Shown one piece after another: positions 35,338-43,374 of a DNA stretch of 64,000 nt (the first letter of the stretch is position 1; every line of letters starts with the position of its first letter). Both the position numbers and the translations under genes were made by a program. Location: contig JAFKEU010000004.1 of NCBI GenBank assembly GCA_017308475.1, positions 558,001 to 622,000 on the forward strand, read 5' to 3'. Below the pieces are notes generated by a model that made no database searches, was not told the origin of the DNA, and was given only the letters and a program-made list of their open reading frames with translations. This stretch comes from Alphaproteobacteria bacterium. Lineage in GTDB: Bacteria; Pseudomonadota; Alphaproteobacteria; Micropepsales; Micropepsaceae.

Positions 35338-35820
35338 TCAGATATAGCCGATGACGTCGATCTCGATCAGCGAATTGCCGGGAATGCCGGCGGCAGGCGC
35401 CACGGTGGTGCGCACCGGCGGCACATCGCCCCAGTCATAGCTGTAATAGATCTTGTTCATGGCGTCGTAGTCCTTGAGGTCGTTCAGATAGACATTGACC
35501 TTCAGGAGCTTCTGCAGCGAAGAACCCGCTTCTTGCAGATTCTTGGAAATCTCGTCGATCACGCCACGCGTGTGGTCTTCGATGGTGCCGGGCTTGTGAT
35601 AGCCCACACCCGACAGGAAAATCATGTTGCCATAGGCCACGGCACGCGAATACATCGGCTTCTTCGCCGGGGGCGGATTGGGCGCCGGATAGGGCGAACG
35701 CTTTTCCATTTTCGGCTGGGCCTTTGCCTGGCCGGCCACCATTGCCGCACCCGCCGCCGCACCGGCTGCAGCTTTCGCTCCGCCCTTGAGCAGACCGCGC
35801 CTGGAACGCTTGCTGTCCAT
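35338..35820 (-). CDS. Exported RidA/YjgF family imine deaminase
   Basis: This 160-residue protein has a twin-arginine leader (S-R-R-G-L-L-K-G-G-A-K, then an Ala-rich run ending G-Q-A-K-A-Q) followed by a RidA domain. Conserved parts are Y-S-R-A-V-A-Y-G-N-M-I-F-L-S-G-V, E-D-H-T-R-G-V-I-D-E-I, L-L-K-V-N-V-Y-L-N-D, and R-T-T-V-A-P-A-A-G-I-P-G-N-S-L-I-E-I-D with the conserved arginine. RidA hydrolyses enamines and imines released by PLP enzymes to keto acids and ammonia. It is the first gene of the operon, 11 bp before the PLP enzyme, and is exported like the other two products. Confidence 0.87.
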   Translation of the reverse strand: MDSKRSRRGLLKGGAKAAAGAAAGAAMVAGQAKAQPKMEKRSPYPAPNPPPAKKPMYSRAVAYGNMIFLSGVGYHKPGTIEDHTRGVIDEISKNLQEAGSSLQKLLKVNVYLNDLKDYDAMNKIYYSYDWGDVPPVRTTVAPAAGIPGNSLIEIDVIGYI

Positions 35821-35912
35821 GACTGTCCCCCTGAAATTATTTGTGATGACGCCTAGCGCGCCTTATAGGGGCATCAAACCAGTTTGGCGGCGGCCTGCAA
35901 AGCAGAACCGGT

Positions 35913-36596
35913 TCAGCCGTTCAGGGAAAATTCCACCGGCACAACCGCATCCAGGGTGCGGCTGGGAAAATCCGCGGGCAGCGGCGGCAGCGGCTGGGCG
36001 CGCTGGATCAGGGCCAGCGCTTCGGCATCCAGCACCGGGCGACCGGAGCTTTTGGCGATGTCCGCCCACAGCACTCGTCCCCCTGCATCCATCACGAAAT
36101 GCAGCATCACCACGCCTTGGATGCGCGCCTGGCGGGCCGCGCGCGGATATTGCTTGAAGCGGTTCAGCTGGGCCAGCAGCCGGGCGACGAAATCCTGCCG
36201 TGCCTGGTCGTTCTCGGCCTTCGGAGCCGAAGCCGGCGGGGGCGGCACCGGGCTGCCAGCCGCCGGCGGCGCTGCCGCAGTCACCGGCGCGGGCGCGGTG
36301 GGCAGCACCACCGGCAGGGGCACGCTGACCACCGTGGGCTGCACCATTTGGGGCGGCAGCGGCAGATCGTCCGCCTTCTGCTTGGGTTTGTCCTGATGAA
36401 TCACAACCATCATCACCCTGGGCAAGCGGACCGGCGCGACATGGACCATCGCCAGCAAGCCCGTTACCGCCGCCACATGAAACGCCAGCGTCAGGCCAAT
36501 GCTCACCAGCTTGCCCCGGTCCAGCGGCCCCAGCGCCGGTTTCGGCTTGATGGCATGGGCATGATCGAATGCGCTCAGCGGGACGGGGATGGTCAT
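35913..36596 (-). CDS. TonB-family energy transducer
   Basis: This 227-residue protein has an N-terminal membrane helix (about residues 31-52), then a proline- and alanine-rich periplasmic spacer (about 85-150). The TonB C-terminal domain follows, with Y-P-R-A-A-R-Q-A-R-I-Q-G-V-V-M-L-H-F near 160-180 and V-P-V-E-F at the end. It couples the proton-motive force to outer-membrane receptors. The ATG at 36596 overlaps the PepSY gene stop by 4 bp, fixing the start. It is the last gene of the iron operon, so it probably serves the siderophore receptor made from the same message. No exbB or exbD lies nearby. Confidence 0.9.
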   Translation of the reverse strand: MTIPVPLSAFDHAHAIKPKPALGPLDRGKLVSIGLTLAFHVAAVTGLLAMVHVAPVRLPRVMMVVIHQDKPKQKADDLPLPPQMVQPTVVSVPLPVVLPTAPAPVTAAAPPAAGSPVPPPPASAPKAENDQARQDFVARLLAQLNRFKQYPRAARQARIQGVVMLHFVMDAGGRVLWADIAKSSGRPVLDAEALALIQRAQPLPPLPADFPSRTLDAVVPVEFSLNG

Positions 36597-37801
36597 GCCG
36601 GCTCTTCCTCCAGCTCCTTTTCGGGGATTTCCTCCAGCCTGGCGGTCATGGGCACGTGGCGACGGCGCTTCTTCAGCCACATGATCAGGCCGGTAACGAT
36701 AAACAGGCTTGGCACCAGCCCGGACAGGAACACCAGAAAGCGCCACACCACGCCCAGGCCGGCGCCCTGGTGCAGCGGCCGCATCCAGGCCAGGATACTT
36801 CCCGAGTTATCGCGCACCCCAATCACCCTGTCGTGCCAGGGATCGACCAGCACGCTGGCGCGCACCGCGTCATGCACCATGAATCCCACAGTGATGGGCT
36901 GGTCTGGCCGCGTCGGCAGGGTGATGCTGTCCGGCTCGGTACCCGGCATTGCAGCCTTGGCCAACGCCAGAGCGCGATCCGGTCCGATGGACGCGCTGGT
37001 GCCAGGCGTCACATGCGGCATGGCACGCGGGCCAGGCCCGCCGGGGCCCAGAAGCTGGGGCCAGGCAAGCACCAGGCCGCTATAGCTGACAACCATGAAG
37101 ATCAGGAAAATCCAGATGCCGGTCGCCGCATGAAGTTCGCGATGAAACCGCAGGCCGGTGGCGGTGGCACGCACGAAAAAGGCATATTTCCATTGACCGC
37201 GGCGCGGCCACCACAAGACCAGTCCTGTGGCGCCCAGAAGCAGCATGGCCACGCCCAACCAGCCCACCACGATGCTGCGGCCCTCGCGCCCCAGAAGGAA
37301 GTTGCCGTGCAGCTGATGGGCGAAGCGGATGATGGAGGAGCCGATGGCACGGCGCGTTTCCAGCACCTGACCCGACACCGGATCAATGAACACCTGCAGA
37401 CCAATGGGGGCGCGCCCGCCGCCTTCGGCGCCCCGCCGGCGCGCGCGGCGCCGCTCTTCGCCGGACGTACGGTTCTGCAGGCCCATCGTGCCCATCGGGC
37501 TGATCTGGCCCACGCGCACGGAAACGGCCTCGGCCGGCTTTTTGGGGAAGGTGATCTGCAGTTGACCGGCGGTGACGCCTTTGTCCCCGGCAGCCTCGCG
37601 CGCAGCATCGGCGACCATCGCCAGCGGCAGAGGCGCGCCCTGGGTGGTGGCGAAAGGCGGCGGATCCAGCAACTTGTTCAGGACATCGTCATAAACCAGA
37701 AGGCTGCCGGACAGGCCAAGAACGGCACAGAGGATGCCCAGGATCAGGCCGACCCACATATGGACGGTGAACAGCGTGTGCCGGATATCGGCGAATTTCA
37801 T
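36593..37801 (-). CDS. PepSY-associated TM-helix protein, probable siderophore-iron reductase
   Basis: This 402-residue inner-membrane protein has the PepSY_TM layout: helix 1 near residues 10-32 (V-H-M-W-V-G-L-I-L-G), a long periplasmic part with PepSY segments, and three more helices. Histidines useful for haem binding lie in R-F-A-H-Q-L-H-G-N-F and F-H-R-E-L-H-A-A-T-G. Proteins of this type accompany TonB receptors and help reduce ferric siderophores. The start at 37801 leaves 10 bp after the dioxygenase gene; an in-frame ATG at 37819 would overlap it. A Gly/Arg-rich insert near residues 110-125 is unusual. Confidence 0.85.
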   Translation of the reverse strand: MKFADIRHTLFTVHMWVGLILGILCAVLGLSGSLLVYDDVLNKLLDPPPFATTQGAPLPLAMVADAAREAAGDKGVTAGQLQITFPKKPAEAVSVRVGQISPMGTMGLQNRTSGEERRRARRRGAEGGGRAPIGLQVFIDPVSGQVLETRRAIGSSIIRFAHQLHGNFLLGREGRSIVVGWLGVAMLLLGATGLVLWWPRRGQWKYAFFVRATATGLRFHRELHAATGIWIFLIFMVVSYSGLVLAWPQLLGPGGPGPRAMPHVTPGTSASIGPDRALALAKAAMPGTEPDSITLPTRPDQPITVGFMVHDAVRASVLVDPWHDRVIGVRDNSGSILAWMRPLHQGAGLGVVWRFLVFLSGLVPSLFIVTGLIMWLKKRRRHVPMTARLEEIPEKELEEEPA

Positions 37802-37811
37802 TTTCGTCCCC

Positions 37812-38507
37812 TTACGCATCCGCCCAGCGGCGGACCAGATTGTGATAAAGCCCGGTCAGGGCGACGATCTCGCTTTCGTCCCCGTACCGGCCTCGAAGGC
37901 CTTGGATCGCGGTATCGAGCTCGAACAGCATGGCCCGCGCGGCCTCGTCGCCGATCATACTCTGGACCCAGAAGAATGACGACCAGCGGCTGCCGCGTGT
38001 TACCTTCGTGACATGATGGCGGCTGGTGGCGGAATAGAGCAGCATGTCGCCGGCGGGCAGCTTCACGCTGTGCGAACCGTAAGTGTCTTCGATCACCAGC
38101 TCGCCGCCGTCATACTCGGCCGGATCGGTCAGGAACAGAGTCGCCGAAAGGTCGGTGCGTACCCGGATGGGCATGCCCGACGCGATCGACGGCTTCACAA
38201 AGCGGATGGCGTTATCGATGTGCGGGCCGAATTCCATGCCGGTGTCATAACGATTGAACAGCGGCGGAAAGACCCGCAGCGGCAAGGCCGCGGCATTGAA
38301 CAAGGGATTTCCGCCCAGCGCCCCCAGGATGACGTCGCCCAGCGAGCGGGCAGCGGGCGCATTCTCGGGGACCTGAAGATTGTTCTTGGCTCCCGCCGAC
38401 TGCGCGCCCGCCGTCACCCTGCCGTCCACCCAGTCGGTGCCTGTCAGTACGCCGCGGATCTCCGCGACCTGCTCCCTGGACAGCAACCGGGGGACATGCA
38501 CCAGCAT
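37812..38507 (-). CDS. piuC: Fe(II)/2-oxoglutarate-dependent PKHD-type hydroxylase (PiuC/YbiX)
   Basis: This 231-residue dioxygenase is of the PiuC/YbiX family, partner of Fiu/PiuA catecholate receptors in Escherichia coli and Pseudomonas. The iron ligands are H and D in G-P-H-I-D-N-A-I-R and H in S-R-H-H-V-T-K-V, with R-G-S-R for 2-oxoglutarate. The [14 protein letters not shown] motif and the C-terminal [10 protein letters not shown] are typical. It lies 2 bp after the receptor gene in the same operon. It is presumed to modify the siderophore or receptor during iron limitation; the exact substrate is not established for the family. Confidence 0.9.
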   Translation of the reverse strand: MLVHVPRLLSREQVAEIRGVLTGTDWVDGRVTAGAQSAGAKNNLQVPENAPAARSLGDVILGALGGNPLFNAAALPLRVFPPLFNRYDTGMEFGPHIDNAIRFVKPSIASGMPIRVRTDLSATLFLTDPAEYDGGELVIEDTYGSHSVKLPAGDMLLYSATSRHHVTKVTRGSRWSSFFWVQSMIGDEAARAMLFELDTAIQGLRGRYGDESEIVALTGLYHNLVRRWADA

Positions 38508-38509
38508 GG

Positions 38510-40891
38510 CTAGAGCGCAGCCTCCAGCGAGACGATAAAGGTGCGGCCCGGTGCGGGCGTGCCGCGATTGCCGAAGGACTGGCTGTAATTCAGCCGGTCG
38601 GTGAGGTTGTTGACGTTGAACTGGATGCGATAGGGTTTGAAGTCATAGGCCACCACGGCGTCCAGCTCGACCGTTTCGGGAATGCGCACGACGCGGCCCA
38701 GGGGATATCCCGTGGGGCTGGGCGCGGTATAGGCATTGTAGAGGTGGCTCTGATAGACAACACCACCGCCGGCCGACAGGCCTTCCACCAGATCGCCGGC
38801 GTCATAGTCGCCCCAAAGCGAGGCGGCATGCTTGGGCACGAAGGTGATCTGCTTGCCCACATTGTAGGGCGTGGTGGCGTCGCTGACGATTACGGGATTG
38901 AGATAGGTATAGCCCGCAGTCAGGTTGAAGTGCGGCAGCACCTGGCCGGTCACCGAACCCTCGAAGCCCTGCACCCGCTGCTTCTGGCTGGACTGCAGCA
39001 GCACTGCCCCGCTGACCGGATCGGTCTGCAGCGCGTTGGACTTGGTGACGCTGAACAGCGATCCGGTCACACCCAGCGCCCCATCGAACAGGCTGAACTT
39101 GGCGCCGACCTCGATGGTCTCGCTCTTGTCGGGTTTCAGCGCCGACTGGTTCGCTGACGTGATCGGGTTGGGCGTGCCCACCACCGAGGTGCCGATCGGC
39201 GTCGCACCCTTGCCCCAGGACAGGTAATAGGTCTGGGTCTGATCCGGCTCGAACACCAGGCTGGCGCGCGGCGAGAACAGGAAGGATGGTGCCTTGTAGC
39301 TACTGTAGGTTCCGCCAACCGTCAGCGAGCTGTAATTGGCGCGATACTGGTCGATGCGGGCGCCCGCGATCAGCGACCATGCCTCGTCGAACCACAGCCG
39401 GTCGGTGGCGAACAGCGCCAGGTCGGTAGCGTCGCCCGTAGACCTGACCACGGTGGTCGCAGTGGCGCTGGTGCCGCCGACATCGGATGCGGTGGGCAAG
39501 ATCACGTCATAGCCGGGAATGGGCTGATGCGTGGGGTTGTAGAGCGACCAGCCGATATTGGCGCGAGAGGCAGAGTGATTTCCGAGCGGATAGAGCGTGT
39601 CGTCGGGACCGGGCGGGAGGGTGTAGGCGAAAATGGTGCGGTCGGCACGCTGGTAGGAGGCGTCGAGCCCCCCGATCAGCGTGTTGCGTAGACCTCCCAG
39701 GCGAAAATTTGCGGACGCCAAGGCGGTATCCTGAACGCCCCAGCTATTCTGATTGTAGGGCCCGCCGCCCCCTGTGCGTGCAAGGGTTTGGGTAGAGTCG
39801 AAGCTGCCGCCGGGTCCTCCGGGACTGGCGATACCAAACAAGCGCAGGTTGCAGTAATTCGTGTTGATGGTGTTGTCGCACGCGTCCACCGACGAATAGC
39901 GGAAGGCGCGGCTGTAAGTTGCTGCGCGCGTGTCATTCTCCAGCGTCAGCCAGTCGCTGGCCACATGCGTCAGCTTCGTGGTGACGAGGTCGGCGCTGTT
40001 TTTGTCGTAATCCGCCTTCAGGCCCATATAGTTGCTGCGCGGCACGCCAAACTCGCTGGCAGGCGCGGCATAGGACGCGTTGGGGGGCGTGGCCACAACG
40101 ATGCCGTAATCGGGGCGTCCCGACGTCTGCTGGTGGATGAAATTCAGGTTGAACACCGTGTCGGTGCCCAGGCCCAAAGAGAGCGATGGCGCCACGCCCC
40201 AGCGGGTCGAATGGACCAGGTCGCGATCCACCACGCCGGTATCGGTGTACATCAGGTTCAGGCGCAGCGCTGCGGTATCGGAGAGGACGTGATTGAGATC
40301 GGCCGTGGCGCGATAGTGGTCGCCATTGCCCGCCTCGACATGGCCGACCACGCTGTCCTCCAGGAAGGGCGTCTTGGTGATGGTGTTGATGGCGCCGCCG
40401 GTGGTGCCGCGGCCGAACATCAGGCCCGACGGACCCTTCAGCACCTGCACTTCCTGATAGTCGAAACTGTCGCGGGTATAGGCGGCAAAGTCGCGCAATC
40501 CGTCCAGATAGACGTCGTCCTTGGCGTCGAAGCCGCGTATCTTGAACTGGTCGCCGGCCAGCGTGCCCCCCTCGCCGATAGCGATTGTGATGCCCGGCAC
40601 GTTGCGCAGCGCATCGCTGAGCGTGGTCGTCGCCTGCTGCTTCATTGTTTCTGCATCAACCACGCTGACCGCCTGGGGCGTGTCCTGCAGGCTGGAGAAG
40701 GGCATGGCCGCCACCGGCGGGCTGTAAGTCAGCGCATTCCGCTCGCCGGTCCCTTCCACGGTCACCGGGCCCAATACGACCGAGGAGGATTGCTGCGCAT
40801 TTGCGGGCGCGCCCATCAGCATGGCGCCCAGAAGGCTGGCGGAGGCGCCGGCAAGCGCCCTGTTTCGTCGATTGGCGATAATGGAAGACAT
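38510..40891 (-). CDS. TonB-dependent siderophore receptor (Fiu/PiuA-like)
   Basis: This 793-residue outer-membrane receptor has a signal peptide (to about residue 32, ending A-N-A-Q), a plug domain (about 60-165, with [17 protein letters not shown] and [14 protein letters not shown]) and a 22-strand barrel. Sequence and the adjacent piuC gene indicate a catecholate-type ferric siderophore receptor. It is the second gene of the hemP-led operon; I see no separate operator in the 100 bp before it. The last residue is leucine rather than the common phenylalanine. Confidence 0.92.
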   Translation of the reverse strand: MSSIIANRRNRALAGASASLLGAMLMGAPANAQQSSSVVLGPVTVEGTGERNALTYSPPVAAMPFSSLQDTPQAVSVVDAETMKQQATTTLSDALRNVPGITIAIGEGGTLAGDQFKIRGFDAKDDVYLDGLRDFAAYTRDSFDYQEVQVLKGPSGLMFGRGTTGGAINTITKTPFLEDSVVGHVEAGNGDHYRATADLNHVLSDTAALRLNLMYTDTGVVDRDLVHSTRWGVAPSLSLGLGTDTVFNLNFIHQQTSGRPDYGIVVATPPNASYAAPASEFGVPRSNYMGLKADYDKNSADLVTTKLTHVASDWLTLENDTRAATYSRAFRYSSVDACDNTINTNYCNLRLFGIASPGGPGGSFDSTQTLARTGGGGPYNQNSWGVQDTALASANFRLGGLRNTLIGGLDASYQRADRTIFAYTLPPGPDDTLYPLGNHSASRANIGWSLYNPTHQPIPGYDVILPTASDVGGTSATATTVVRSTGDATDLALFATDRLWFDEAWSLIAGARIDQYRANYSSLTVGGTYSSYKAPSFLFSPRASLVFEPDQTQTYYLSWGKGATPIGTSVVGTPNPITSANQSALKPDKSETIEVGAKFSLFDGALGVTGSLFSVTKSNALQTDPVSGAVLLQSSQKQRVQGFEGSVTGQVLPHFNLTAGYTYLNPVIVSDATTPYNVGKQITFVPKHAASLWGDYDAGDLVEGLSAGGGVVYQSHLYNAYTAPSPTGYPLGRVVRIPETVELDAVVAYDFKPYRIQFNVNNLTDRLNYSQSFGNRGTPAPGRTFIVSLEAAL

Positions 40892-40991
40892 GAATGAACC
40901 CCTGGATCAGCATTGGTTTCGATTGAGACCTGGCTGGCATCCGTGGCCGCGCGGGCGGCAGGGGCTGGCTTGGTGCTTTGGGAACGGCGCG

Positions 40992-41174
40992 TCACTTCGT
41001 CAGGATCAGCTTGCCGTTGCTGGTGAGGCGAAGGCGGTATTCGGTGCCGCCATGCAGCAGAATCGCCTCCCTGCCACCGGACAGCAGCGTCTCGACAGCG
41101 ATCCTCGGCACCAACTGGGCAGGCCGGCGGATGGACTGTCGGGGTGGTCTGGTGGCAGTAGCGTCAGCCGGCAT
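40992..41174 (-). CDS. hemP: Hemin uptake protein HemP
   Basis: This 60-residue protein ends with the HemP signature: L-L-S-G-G-R-E-A-I-L-L-H-G-G-T-E-Y-R-L-R-L, then G-K-L-I-L-T-K at the very C-terminus. The start at 41174 (M-P-A-D-A-T-A-T) has GAGGGAAGGA upstream; an extension to 41234 would run into the operator. HemP genes lead haem or siderophore uptake operons and in some bacteria the product activates the downstream receptor gene. Here it precedes the siderophore receptor by about 100 bp. Confidence 0.88.
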   Translation of the reverse strand: MPADATATRPPRQSIRRPAQLVPRIAVETLLSGGREAILLHGGTEYRLRLTSNGKLILTK

Positions 41175-41226
41175 GGCTGAAATCCTTCCCTCATTTCGCG
41201 GCCTTCCTAGACCACAGGATCGGCAG

Positions 41227-41259
41227 ATTTGCAAGTGACTTGCAACTGCAATCGCAAAT
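41227..41259. promoter_or_regulatory. Fur-like operator upstream of hemP
   Basis: TTGCAAG (41229-41235) and CTTGCAA (41239-41245) form a perfect inverted repeat with a 3-bp centre. An outer pair ATTTGC (41227-41232) and GCAAAT (41254-41259) encloses further TTGCAA/TTGC-type units. Overlapping TGCAA-type repeats are typical of alphaproteobacterial Fur sites. It lies about 53-85 bp before the hemP start and would control the whole hemP-receptor-piuC-PepSY-tonB run. Confidence 0.65.
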
Positions 41260-41331
41260 CAGGGAGACACCTATTTTACGCCGAAAAAAGTGTTATTAAG
41301 GGGTGTGCCGGAAACCTTGGCGCGGGCCGTG

Positions 41332-41787
41332 TTACGGGTCCTGGCGTCTGCCGGAAAAGGACGGCTGGGAGCGGCCATCGATCACTACGCGGCGTTCGAA
41401 CTGGCCGCCCACCAGGCCGCCCGGTTCTATCTTGATGGTGCGGTACTTCAGGGTTGCCGAAAGCTGCCCGCCATTGCGCACACGCAGCGTGTCGCAAATG
41501 ACGTTGGCCCCGACGGCACCCATGACGGTCAGCGTCCGGCAGAAAATCACTCCATCGACCCGGCCTGTCGGCTCGACGGTGACGTGCTCAGCGAAAACCA
41601 GGCCCTGGACCCGGCCATGAATGAAGGCGGTGCCGGCAATCAGCTTGCCCTCGATGCCGGTGGATTCGTCGATGATCGAGAAGCTGGTCTTGCCCTTTTG
41701 ATACTTGCTGGGCGGAAAATTCTCCCAGTCATAGTCGGCGACTTCGTCTTCGTGCTGCGGCACCATGATGAAGGAATTATCGTACAT
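41332..41787 (-). CDS. Bactofilin (polymer-forming cytoskeletal protein)
   Basis: This 151-residue protein has a central DUF583 right-handed beta-helix (about residues 40-125): I-E-G-K-L-I-A-G-T-A-F-I-H-G-R-V-Q-G, then rungs of the form V-x-V-x-x-x-G-R-V-D-G-V-I. The N-terminal tail of 40 residues is rich in acidic and aromatic residues; the C-terminal tail is basic. Bactofilins polymerise without nucleotide and organise envelope or stalk structures. A second bactofilin gene lies upstream with 49 bp between, on the same strand. Confidence 0.85.
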   Translation of the reverse strand: MYDNSFIMVPQHEDEVADYDWENFPPSKYQKGKTSFSIIDESTGIEGKLIAGTAFIHGRVQGLVFAEHVTVEPTGRVDGVIFCRTLTVMGAVGANVICDTLRVRNGGQLSATLKYRTIKIEPGGLVGGQFERRVVIDGRSQPSFSGRRQDP

Positions 41788-41836
41788 CGATGCAACCGTC
41801 AGGCCGAAACGCCGGATATCGCCGCGAGCCCATCGG

Positions 41837-42223
41837 TCATTCGCCGCGCTGGAGGGGAACGACTTTCTGCTCTGGCGCAGCGGGCACGATCTTCTGGATC
41901 GTCCCTGACAACTCGCCGCCTTCCTCGACTATGATCTTGCCATAGCTGACCGAGCCGCAGATGGCGCCACTGGAACGGACCACCAACTGGGTTTCGGCGA
42001 CCAGATTTTCGCCGACCGTGCCGCGCACCTCGACGGTCTGCGCGCTGATATGGCCTCCGGCGTGGCCGGTCCTGCCGACCAGCAAGCACTTGGCCTTGAG
42101 CGTGCCCTCGAACCTGCCATCGATCGTGACAAGGCCGGGGACCGTCATCTCGCCCTTGATGTCGACCCCGGCGCCGATGACGACCGTGCCTTCGGAGTTT
42201 TCATCCCCGAACCTGTCCACCAT
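41837..42223 (-). CDS. Bactofilin (second, upstream copy)
   Basis: This 128-residue bactofilin has a short N-terminus, then V-V-I-G-A-G-V-D-I-K-G-E-M-T-V-P-G, the classic opening of the domain, and rungs such as V-E-V-R-G-T-V-G-E-N-L-V-A and G-S-V-S-Y-G-K-I-I-V-E-E-G-G-E-L-S-G-T-I. The two bactofilins are clearly diverged, so heteropolymers are possible, as for BacA/BacB in Caulobacter. It is the first gene of a probable two-gene unit. No peptidase or cell-wall synthase gene is adjacent. Confidence 0.88.
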   Translation of the reverse strand: MVDRFGDENSEGTVVIGAGVDIKGEMTVPGLVTIDGRFEGTLKAKCLLVGRTGHAGGHISAQTVEVRGTVGENLVAETQLVVRSSGAICGSVSYGKIIVEEGGELSGTIQKIVPAAPEQKVVPLQRGE

Positions 42224-42385
42224 CGCAAGTACCCAACGGTATGCCGGACCGCTGCCCGGCTATTCTTAACGGAGATTTTAGAGTTCGCCCCGGCACCAAT
42301 CAAGGTGTTGATGAAACATGGTTAATTGATGCAGGGGAAATGCCCGGAAGTGCCACCGCATCCAAGAGCTTAGCAGTGGAGGCGC

Positions 42386-43303
42386 TTAGCCCGCCTTGCG
42401 CCGACGGCCGGAGGCGCCGGCACCGCCCTTCAGGCTTTTCTTCAACGCCGCCATCAGATCGATGACATTGTCGTCCGCGACGGGCTCGGCGGTGACCAGC
42501 CTCTCGCCCCGTTCCTTGCGGCGGATCAGGTCGCGCAGGGCATTCTCGTAACGGTCCGCGAATTTACCCGGCTCGAAGGGGCCTTCCTGCTGCTCGATGA
42601 TCTTGAGGGCAATGTCAACCATTTGCGGATCGGCCTTGCGGTTTGGGATGTCGGCAAAGGCATCGTTGGGCTGGACCACTTCATCGGCCATGCGCAATGT
42701 GTAGCAGAGGATGCCCTTGCCGCGCGGCTCCAGTGCCACCAGCCGTTCGCGTCCATGCATCACCACCCTGCCCAGCGCGAAACGATTGGCCTTCTTCAGC
42801 GCCTCGCGGATGACGGTATAGGCCTCCACGCCGCCTTTCTCGTTCGGCAAGAGATAGTAGGGCGTGTTCCAGTAGAGCCGGTCGATGTCATCAGCATTCA
42901 CAAAGCGCTCTATGTCTATGGTCCTGGTGGTCTCCAGCTTGACCGCGTCCAGCTCGTCCCTGTCCAGGACGACATAGTGGTTCTTTGATATCTCATAGCC
43001 CTTGACCAGGTCGGCGCGTTCCACCGGCCCGGTGTCGGGATCGGTCGGGATCATGCGGATGCGGTTGTTGGTTTCCGGATTGAGCAGGTGGAAGGAGATG
43101 TTGCCGGACTTGCTGGTGGCACCGAACAACCCCACTGGGCAGGAGACCAGCGACAGGCGAAGATCGCCCTGCCACACCGGACGACTGGACAGGCGCGGCT
43201 GGTTGGAATTGGCCGGCTTGTGGTGACCATGACGGGCGGGCGCCCGCCTGGCCGCCTTTTTATGGGGGGCCTTCCTGGTCCGCACCTTTTTCTTCGCACC
43301 CAT
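42386..43303 (-). CDS. ku: Non-homologous end-joining protein Ku
   Basis: This 305-residue Ku protein binds broken DNA ends and recruits LigD. The Ku core covers residues of about 42-265: [33 protein letters not shown] and [13 protein letters not shown] basic tail (S-G-R-R-R-K-A-G) ends the protein. An extra N-terminal segment of about 40 residues is very rich in Lys, Arg and His, which is unusual because bacterial Ku basic extensions are normally C-terminal. It is divergent from ligD across 71 bp, with an EcfG-like promoter facing ku. Confidence 0.93.
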   Translation of the reverse strand: MGAKKKVRTRKAPHKKAARRAPARHGHHKPANSNQPRLSSRPVWQGDLRLSLVSCPVGLFGATSKSGNISFHLLNPETNNRIRMIPTDPDTGPVERADLVKGYEISKNHYVVLDRDELDAVKLETTRTIDIERFVNADDIDRLYWNTPYYLLPNEKGGVEAYTVIREALKKANRFALGRVVMHGRERLVALEPRGKGILCYTLRMADEVVQPNDAFADIPNRKADPQMVDIALKIIEQQEGPFEPGKFADRYENALRDLIRRKERGERLVTAEPVADDNVIDLMAALKKSLKGGAGASGRRRKAG

Positions 43304-43333
43304 CGGACTTTCCCTGGAAAAACTCGGAACGGA

Positions 43334-43358
43334 AACGGGATTGTGAACCTATGTTTCC
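43334..43358 (-). promoter_or_regulatory. EcfG-like general-stress promoter of ku
   Basis: Read on the minus strand, GGAAA (43358-43354) is followed after 16 bp by CGTT (43337-43334), 30 bp before the ku start. The alphaproteobacterial EcfG/RpoE2/SigT consensus is GGAAC-N16/17-CGTT, so there is one mismatch. Stress-sigma control of ku genes is known in Sinorhizobium. Confidence 0.5.
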
Positions 43359-43374
43359 ACAAGAGGAAACGGAC

